NCBI GenBank assembly: GCA_964471475.1
Contig: CAYYFQ010000032.1
Coordinates: 1-18,940 of the forward strand
Direction: 5' to 3'
DNA from: JAJNBD01 sp964471475
GTDB lineage: Bacteria; Pseudomonadota; Gammaproteobacteria; CAISUE01
DNA length: 18,940 nt
Each line of letters starts with the position of its first letter. Positions within the stretch are counted from its first letter, which is position 1. A program made the translations under genes and the position numbers. Shown here piece by piece: positions 13,870 to 18,940 of the stretch. The notes beneath the pieces were generated by a model. The model saw nothing but the letters and a program-made list of their open reading frames with translations, ran no database searches and was not told the DNA's origin.

Positions 13870-15018
13870 ATGACTAATTTTAACTTCAATCTAGGCGAAA
13901 GCTGCGATTTACTTCGGGATACCGTTTTTCAATTTGCAATGCAACATATTGCCCCCCGCGCGCACGAAATTGATCAGAGCAATAATTTTCCACGAAATTT
14001 ATGGGGAGCATTGGGAGAGCTCGGGGTCCTTGGTATCACTGCCGCTCCAGAATTTGGAGGCGCAGGAATGGGGTATTTAGAGCACGTAATTGCCATGGAA
14101 GAAATTAGCCGTGCGTCCGCATCCGTAGGCTTAAGTTACGGCGCTCACTCCAACTTATGCGTTAATCAAATTCAACGTAATGGCTCCCAAGCGCAAAAAC
14201 AAAAATACTTACCTAAATTAATTTCAGGGGAACATGTAGGCGCGTTAGCAATGAGTGAAGCGAATGCGGGATCGGATGTAGTCAGTATGCAATTACAAGC
14301 TGAAAAAAAAGGAGATCGCTATATTTTAAACGGCAGTAAAATGTGGATTACCAATGGTCCCGATGCCGATGTCGTCATTGTCTATGCCAAAACTGACAAA
14401 TCTAAAGGTTCACGCGGCATTACTACTTTTTTAATCGAAAAAAATTTTAAGGGTTTTTCGCACGCACAAAAACTTGATAAGTTAGGAATGCGAGGCTCCA
14501 ATACATGTGAATTAGTTTTTGATGCGTGTGAAGTGCCTGAAGAAAATGTGATGGGTGAAGTCAACGAAGGCGTAAAAATTCTCATGAGTGGTTTAGATTA
14601 TGAACGCGTCATCCTTGCGGCAGGGCCTATTGGCATTATGCAAGCTTGCCTGGATGTGGTTGTGCCTTATGTCAAAGAACGTCGACAATTTGGGCAACCG
14701 ATTGGAGATTTCGAATTTATTCAAGGTAAAATTTCAGATATGTATGTCGCACTCAACTCGTCACGCGCTTATATTTACAGCGTCGCTCAAGCTTGTGACC
14801 GCGGTGAAATCACACGCAAAGATGCCGCAGGCGCTATTCTTTATTCTTCTGAAAATGCTACACAAATGGCATTACAAGCTATTCAATGCCTAGGAGGGAA
14901 TGGTTATATTAATGAGTATCCGACTGGACGGTTATTACGTGATGCTAAATTATATGAAATCGGCGCAGGCACCTCTGAAATTCGCCGAATGATTATCGCA
15001 AGAGAGCTTTTAAAATGA
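13870..15018 (+). CDS. ivd: Isovaleryl-CoA dehydrogenase
   Basis: This FAD flavoprotein oxidises isovaleryl-CoA to 3-methylcrotonyl-CoA in leucine catabolism, passing electrons to ETF. The 382-residue acyl-CoA dehydrogenase shows SYGAHSNLCVNQI (89-101), ALAMSEANAGSD (125-136), WITNGPDADV (159-168), and QCLGGNGYINEYPTGRLLRDAK (339-360). Two details separate it from medium- or short-chain enzymes. The catalytic glutamate is in GLDYERVILA (E245), as in isovaleryl-CoA dehydrogenase, and the usual C-terminal catalytic position reads LYEIGAGTSE with alanine (A366) instead of glutamate. It sits alone between hemF and rlmB, with none of the methylcrotonyl-CoA carboxylase, hydratase or HMG-CoA lyase genes that usually accompany it. 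Its stop overlaps the rlmB start (ATGA). Confidence 0.93.
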   Translation: MTNFNFNLGESCDLLRDTVFQFAMQHIAPRAHEIDQSNNFPRNLWGALGELGVLGITAAPEFGGAGMGYLEHVIAMEEISRASASVGLSYGAHSNLCVNQIQRNGSQAQKQKYLPKLISGEHVGALAMSEANAGSDVVSMQLQAEKKGDRYILNGSKMWITNGPDADVVIVYAKTDKSKGSRGITTFLIEKNFKGFSHAQKLDKLGMRGSNTCELVFDACEVPEENVMGEVNEGVKILMSGLDYERVILAAGPIGIMQACLDVVVPYVKERRQFGQPIGDFEFIQGKISDMYVALNSSRAYIYSVAQACDRGEITRKDAAGAILYSSENATQMALQAIQCLGGNGYINEYPTGRLLRDAKLYEIGAGTSEIRRMIIARELLK

Positions 15019-15761
15019 GCACTCAATGGATTGGCGGCATTCACTCCATCAGCCTTTTGCTTGAAAAACAACCTGAGCGCGTTATACAAATTTTTATTGC
15101 CGACCAAAGAAGTGATCAAAAAATTCAATCTATTGTTGCCGCCGCCAAAACTCAAAAAATCAGCGTACAACAAGTAAATGTTCATAAACTGGACCAATTA
15201 CTACCTAACATTAATCATCAAAGCATTGGCGCACAAATCAAATCTCTCCCCGAGTTAGGCGAGCATGATTTAAAAGATTTAGTAGAAGCCAATGAGTATC
15301 CTTTATTTTTAATTTTAGATAGTGTGCAAGACCCCCATAATTTAGGCGCTTGCTTACGAAGTGCTGATGCAGCAGGGGTGACTGCCGTCATCATTCCTAA
15401 AGATCGCGCCGCCTCGTTAAACCCCACCGTTCGCAAAGTCGCCTCCGGCGCCGCCGAATGTGTACCTTTAGTGACTGTCACTAATCTTGCCAGGGCGATG
15501 CGCATATTACAAACAGAAGGCGTATTTTTAATTGGCTTAGCCGGTGAAGCCTCTGAATTTTTATTTCAAACTGACTTAAAAGGTAAAATTGCTTTGGTTT
15601 TAGGCGCTGAAGAAAACGGGCTACGACGCTTAACACGTGAACACTGTGATGTGCTAGCAAAACTCCCGATGTTTGGTTCCGTCTCTAGTTTAAATGTCTC
15701 AGTCGCTTGTGGAGTAAGTTTATTTGAAGCAGTACGTCAACGGATAGATTTAAAAAAATAG
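15015..15761 (+). CDS. rlmB: 23S rRNA (Gm2251) 2'-O-methyltransferase
   Basis: RlmB is a SPOUT-class SAM-dependent enzyme that methylates the ribose of G2251 in the peptidyl-transferase P-loop of 23S rRNA. The 248-residue product has an N-terminal substrate-binding domain (about 5-76, GIHSISLLLEKQPERV...) and the trefoil-knot domain: motif 1 DPHNLGACLRSADAAG (106-121), motif 2 LVLGAEENGLRR (194-205) and motif 3 PMFGSVSSLNVSVACGVSLFE (218-238). Length and motifs are those of RlmB rather than TrmH, which lacks this N-terminal domain. Its start overlaps the ivd stop by four bases. In Enterobacteria rlmB follows rnr; that linkage is absent here. It ends facing the convergent lipoprotein gene across 52 bases, in which I see no strong terminator. 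Confidence 0.95.
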   Translation: MSTQWIGGIHSISLLLEKQPERVIQIFIADQRSDQKIQSIVAAAKTQKISVQQVNVHKLDQLLPNINHQSIGAQIKSLPELGEHDLKDLVEANEYPLFLILDSVQDPHNLGACLRSADAAGVTAVIIPKDRAASLNPTVRKVASGAAECVPLVTVTNLARAMRILQTEGVFLIGLAGEASEFLFQTDLKGKIALVLGAEENGLRRLTREHCDVLAKLPMFGSVSSLNVSVACGVSLFEAVRQRIDLKK

Positions 15762-15813
15762 AATATACCACTACCTACCCTACCCACTTAGCTTTATACA
15801 GCATTGTGAGGCC

Positions 15814-16374
15814 CTATTTTTCCAATACCAACAACTTCATCTGATAATCCCATTGTTTCTGCGGAACATCACAAGCAGCAATGGGTTGATTGGAAGAACA
15901 AGCATTCGGCAGTGGCGCAAAACGATAACCCAAAACAGCCAACTCTCTACCATTTATTAAGCCAACCACATGACTATTTGGCCCATCTGCCGCATACGCT
16001 GTGGTTGCTGGCGTACTTTGCCAATTTAAACGCTCTAAAGTGGTTGACATAAAATCAGGTGATAAACCTAATTTCAAAATAGTAGCGCCATCAGTTTTAA
16101 TACGAATTTGACAAGCAGGATATTGGGGACCAGTGGGTTGTAGAGGATCCGCAGCTCCAAAGGATTGCCAATGCATTACACTTTGTACTTGGTAAGGCAA
16201 TTGCGTTTGTAATTGCGTTTTTAATCCAGCACAAATTTGTTGAGCTGCCAAAAGGTTCACAGGAGCGGATGATGGTAAAGGGCTAACCGATGCCTTTTCC
16301 GATTGTGTGGTGGTACAGCCGACCAAAATAATCGTTACTATGCTCAACAATAAAAATTTTTTTGTTTTTACCAT
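15814..16374 (-). CDS. Putative small outer-membrane or periplasmic lipoprotein
   Basis: This is an unrecognised 186-residue protein with a lipoprotein signal: basic KTKK, a hydrophobic segment, then the lipobox ILVGC with the lipidated Cys at position 20, followed by a polar TTTQSEKAS linker. Residue +2 is Thr, so outer-membrane sorting is likely. I start it at ATG 16374 because AGGAG lies 8 bases upstream; a GTG three codons earlier (16383) falls on that ribosome site. The mature domain (about 45-186) has a compact mixed composition, with Cys residues in ICAGL, YPACQIRI, LPNACSS and AACDVP that could form disulfides. It begins 14 bases after guaC, with its ribosome site next to the guaC stop, so it ends a miaB-guaC-lipoprotein operon. 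The function is unknown. Confidence 0.8.
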   Translation of the reverse strand: MVKTKKFLLLSIVTIILVGCTTTQSEKASVSPLPSSAPVNLLAAQQICAGLKTQLQTQLPYQVQSVMHWQSFGAADPLQPTGPQYPACQIRIKTDGATILKLGLSPDFMSTTLERLNWQSTPATTAYAADGPNSHVVGLINGRELAVLGYRFAPLPNACSSNQPIAACDVPQKQWDYQMKLLVLEK

Positions 16375-16388
16375 GAGAGTCACTCCTC

Positions 16389-17450
16389 TTATCGACTATT
16401 GGCATGTAAACTTTGAAAAGGCGTAAAAGCTTCATTTAATTGTTGTGTAACTCGAATAAAAGTAGTGCGTTTGGATAACTCTTTCAATTGAGCGGCTCCC
16501 ACATAAGTACAAGTAGAGCGCAAGCCCCCTAAAATATCGAGTACTGTGAGTTCAACCGGCCCACGATAAGGAATATCAACCGATTTACCTTCACTTGCAC
16601 GATAATCATCCACGTGCCCGCGATGTTTAATCATTGCTTCTGCAGAGCTCATTCCATAAAAACGTTTGACGTGTTTGCCATTTTCTTCAATCACTTCACC
16701 CGAACATTCTTTATGGCCTGCCAACATCCCTCCCAACATGACAAAATCAGCGCCTGCGGCAAAAGCCTTGGCTACATCTCCCGGCACAACGCAACCCCCA
16801 TCAGAACATAATAATCCTTTCAATCCGTGAGCGGCATCCGCGCATTCAATCACTGCAGAAAGTTGAGGGTAACCCACTCCAGTCATTTTACGAGTCGTGC
16901 AGACAGACCCGGGCCCAATACCTACTTTCACGATATCCGCACCTGCCATAATTAATTCTTCTGTCATTTCTGCAGTCACTACGTTGCCAGCCATTAATAC
17001 TTTATCAGGGTAACTGGTACGCAAACGTTTTACTACATCTACAAAGCGTTGGGTATATCCATTAGCCACATCGATGCAAATAAAAGAAGCCTCAAACACT
17101 TTAAGCACTTTTGCTAAATGTTCTAAATCATGTTCGCCGATTCCAGTTGAGGCAAATACAAAATTTCCAACAGCCTCCTGTTGTTTCGCTGCAGCTTGCC
17201 ACTGCCCCACATCAATAAATTTATCCATTGCTGTCATTAATTTATGTTTGGCCAATACTTCTGCCATAGCAAAAGTCCCCGTATGGTCCATATTAGCAGC
17301 CACAATAGGAATACCAACCCACGTCTGAGCGGCATACTTAAAAGTATATTGTCGTTCTAAATTCACCTCAATGCGTGACTTTAAAGTACTTCGTTTAGGG
17401 CGAATTAATACATCTTTAAAATCTAATTTAATTTGTTCATCTATGCGCAT
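16389..17450 (-). CDS. guaC: GMP reductase
   Basis: GuaC reduces GMP to IMP with NADPH and releases ammonia, linking guanine to adenine nucleotide pools. The 353-residue (beta/alpha)8 barrel lacks the CBS pair of IMP dehydrogenase, and its N-terminus DFKDVLIRPKRSTLKSR is distinctive of GuaC. The active-site loop GIGPGSVCTTRKMTGVGYPQ places the catalytic cysteine at C184 with T186 following. The phosphate-binding LLCSDGGC (213-220) and MLGGMLAG (238-245) are present, as is the C-terminal DILGGLRSTCTYVGAAQLKELSKRTTF. Two small differences from the E. coli protein as I remember it: NMDTVGT is NMDHTGT here, and the VHKHY segment reads MDKFI, keeping K77. The gene overlaps the miaB end by 10 bases, so it is translated from within the miaB tail. 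Confidence 0.95.
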   Translation of the reverse strand: MRIDEQIKLDFKDVLIRPKRSTLKSRIEVNLERQYTFKYAAQTWVGIPIVAANMDHTGTFAMAEVLAKHKLMTAMDKFIDVGQWQAAAKQQEAVGNFVFASTGIGEHDLEHLAKVLKVFEASFICIDVANGYTQRFVDVVKRLRTSYPDKVLMAGNVVTAEMTEELIMAGADIVKVGIGPGSVCTTRKMTGVGYPQLSAVIECADAAHGLKGLLCSDGGCVVPGDVAKAFAAGADFVMLGGMLAGHKECSGEVIEENGKHVKRFYGMSSAEAMIKHRGHVDDYRASEGKSVDIPYRGPVELTVLDILGGLRSTCTYVGAAQLKELSKRTTFIRVTQQLNEAFTPFQSLHANSR

Positions 17451-18769
17451 GTAAGTTCTCCACGTAAGGTTGTGACGCGATGGGCGGTAATATGCACAGG
17501 GATAATTTGACCAATCAAACTACTATCACCGGCAAAATTCACCACACGATTATTTTCAGTACGCGCAGCTAATTCATTAGGGTCACGTTTAGAGTGACCA
17601 TACACTAGTACTTGTTCCACGGTACCCACCATTTGTTCACTAATATTTTGAGTATTTTGATAAATGCGATTTTGTAAAATATTCAAACGCTCTTTTTTAA
17701 CTTCCATGGATACCGTATCAGTTAATAAGGCCGCAGGTGTTCCAGGACGTTTGCTATAAATAAAACTAAAGGAGTGATCAAACCCAACTTGTGCAATTAA
17801 ATCCATGGTGGCTTGAAAATCTTCTTCCCTTTCGCCTGGAAAACCCACAATAAAATCAGAAGACAGCGCAATATTTGGGCGTGCTTGCTTTAATTTTTCC
17901 ATTTTGCGTAAATAAGATTCTGCCGTGTATCCTCGCTTCATTAAGCTTAAAATGCGATCCGAACCGCTTTGCACCGGTAAATGCAAATGGCTCGCAAGCT
18001 TCGGAATATCTGCATACGCTTCAATCAAACGATCAGAAAAAGCTAAAGGATGAGAGGTGGTGTAACGAATTCGCTCAATACCATCGATGGCTTCAATTAA
18101 ATATAAGAGCGCGGCAAGATCAGCCGTACCACCATCATGCATTGCCCCTTGATAATCATTGACATTTTGACCTAACAAATTAACTTCTTTTACTCCTTGC
18201 TCAGCTAAAGCCACGATTTCTGCTAACACATCATCCAAGGGGCGGCTAATTTCAGTACCGCGCGTGTAAGGAACCACACAAAAACTGCAATATTTACTAC
18301 AACCTTCCATAATGGAAACAAAAGCTATGGGACCTTCAGCAGTAGGCTCTGGCAAACGATCAAATTTTTCAATTTCAGGAAAACTAATATCAATAACGGA
18401 TTTTTTTTGTTGCGTGGCTTCATCTATCATTTCAGGTAAACGATGAAGGGTTTGTGGCCCAAATACGATATCGACAAAAGGTGCGCGTTTTAAAATAGCT
18501 TCTCCTTCTTGACTGGCCACGCACCCCCCTACTCCAATAATGATCTCGGGATTTTTTTCTTTTAGTTCACGCCAGACACCTAATTCTGAATACACCTTTT
18601 CCTGTGCTTTTTCACGAATTGAACAAGTATTCATTAATAAAACATTGGCTTCTTTAGGATCATTCACCAACACATAATCTTGGCGCGCCTTGAGAATATT
18701 AGCCATACTGGATGAATCATATTCATTCATTTGGCAACCATGGGTTTGAATGTGCAGCCTTTTTGACAT
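17441..18769 (-). CDS. miaB: tRNA-2-methylthio-N6-isopentenyladenosine synthase
   Basis: MiaB is a radical-SAM methylthiotransferase that converts i6A37 to ms2i6A37 in tRNAs reading U-starting codons. The 442-residue product has the N-terminal MTTase domain with the auxiliary [4Fe-4S] cysteines C12 (THGCQMNEYDS), C49 (MNTCSIREKA) and C83 (GVGGCVASQEG). The radical-SAM cluster is GCSKYCSFCVVPYTRG (C157, C161, C164). Further motifs are NLLGQNVNDY, LHLPVQSGSDRIL and SDFIVGFPGE. A C-terminal TRAM domain (about 375-440) ends the protein. All six cluster cysteines are present. No Shine-Dalgarno is visible before the ATG, but an extended -10 promoter lies about 30 bases upstream. In many gammaproteobacteria miaB is followed by ybeZ/ybeY; here guaC follows and overlaps it. 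Confidence 0.98.
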   Translation of the reverse strand: MSKRLHIQTHGCQMNEYDSSSMANILKARQDYVLVNDPKEANVLLMNTCSIREKAQEKVYSELGVWRELKEKNPEIIIGVGGCVASQEGEAILKRAPFVDIVFGPQTLHRLPEMIDEATQQKKSVIDISFPEIEKFDRLPEPTAEGPIAFVSIMEGCSKYCSFCVVPYTRGTEISRPLDDVLAEIVALAEQGVKEVNLLGQNVNDYQGAMHDGGTADLAALLYLIEAIDGIERIRYTTSHPLAFSDRLIEAYADIPKLASHLHLPVQSGSDRILSLMKRGYTAESYLRKMEKLKQARPNIALSSDFIVGFPGEREEDFQATMDLIAQVGFDHSFSFIYSKRPGTPAALLTDTVSMEVKKERLNILQNRIYQNTQNISEQMVGTVEQVLVYGHSKRDPNELAARTENNRVVNFAGDSSLIGQIIPVHITAHRVTTLRGELTCA

Positions 18770-18797
18770 AAATATTTTGAGAATTACAAAACTTGTG

Positions 18798-18806
18798 ATT
18801 ATATCA
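18798..18806 (-). promoter_or_regulatory. Extended -10 promoter of miaB
   Basis: On the minus strand TGATATAAT is a perfect extended -10 element (TG-n-TATAAT). No good -35 stands 17 bases upstream (CAATTA), which is tolerated for extended -10 promoters. Transcription would start near 18791, giving an approximately 22-base AT-rich leader without a ribosome site before the miaB ATG. Confidence 0.6.
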
Positions 18807-18823
18807 TTAAAATCGAAAAATAA

Positions 18824-18867
18824 TTGGTTAATCTGTGTGTACTTACTATAGTATGAAGGTGTACTTA
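18824..18867 (+). promoter_or_regulatory. Possible rightward promoter with operator-like repeats
   Basis: TTGGTT (18824-18829), 17 bases, TATAGT (18847-18852) resembles a plus-strand sigma70 promoter firing out of the window. Across it lie two copies of GTGTACTTA (18837-18845 and 18859-18867), repeated at a 22-base period (about two helical turns). A perfect palindrome TACTATAGTA (18844-18853) sits between them. This could be a regulator site controlling an unseen rightward gene, or chance in AT-rich DNA. Confidence 0.35.
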
Positions 18868-18888
18868 GCTTTTCAATGCCTCAACCAT

Positions 18889-18940
18889 CTGATGTATCCC
18901 TAAGTTTTTTTAAGTTTGTCATGCCTGCGTAGGCAGGCAT
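18889..18940. mobile_element. Second MITE copy, cut by the window end
   Basis: CTGATGTATCCCTAAG begins an arm that matches the reverse complement of the right half of the 12749-12842 element over about 39 bases, with one T fewer in the T-run. The arm ends in a perfect hairpin: ATGCCTGC (18921-18928), loop GTAG, GCAGGCAT (18933-18940). The second arm must continue beyond the window. If symmetric, the element would be about 84 bp, ending near 18972. Confidence 0.75.

Noticed and set aside
1..18940. tRNA, rRNA, CRISPR arrays or riboswitches
   Set aside because: No cloverleaf, rRNA-like, regularly spaced direct repeat or recognisable aptamer sequence was seen. The foldback repeats are not CRISPR-like.

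Overview
This 18.9 kb window is AT-rich, densely packed bacterial chromosome. Protein sequences such as ZipA, HemF, RlmB, GuaC and MiaB are of gammaproteobacterial type. Together with the high A+T, short foldback repeats and two large orphan proteins, they suggest a host-associated or protist-associated gammaproteobacterium, perhaps Legionellales/Coxiellaceae-like. That placement is an inference from flavour, not from a marker gene.

Layout. (1) 143-3432, plus strand: a tightly overlapping operon zipA (cell division), anmK (anhydro-muropeptide sugar recycling), tpiA (glycolysis) and a YfbR-type HD phosphohydrolase. (2) 3494-6031, minus strand: a complete bufferin-type RiPP operon. It runs bufA precursor (DUF2282), a cytochrome b561, bufB (DUF692/MNIO oxidase), bufC (DUF2063 partner), behind a near-consensus sigma70 promoter. 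(3) 6032-8962: a 399-base spacer with a possible frameshifted small gene, then two large plus-strand genes that I do not recognise. (4) 9012-12726: a MATE exporter and a GadC/YjeM-like amino-acid transporter on the minus strand, divergent from an ArgP-like LysR regulator. (5) 12739-12852: a 94-bp foldback MITE with a 10-bp flanking duplication. (6) 12920-15761, plus strand: hemF, an orphan isovaleryl-CoA dehydrogenase and rlmB. (7) 15814-18769, minus strand: miaB, guaC and a small lipoprotein, with an extended -10 promoter. A second, truncated copy of the MITE ends the window.

Most of the content is housekeeping. The most interesting system is the bufferin operon. Its family is known to make oxidised-cysteine, copper-binding peptides with a DUF692 iron oxidase. 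Here the precursor carries an additional partial copy of its CYGVA...C half-repeat (six cysteines in all), and a heme b membrane protein sits between precursor and maturation enzyme. The two unknown proteins at 6431-8962 and the MITE family are the other points worth following.
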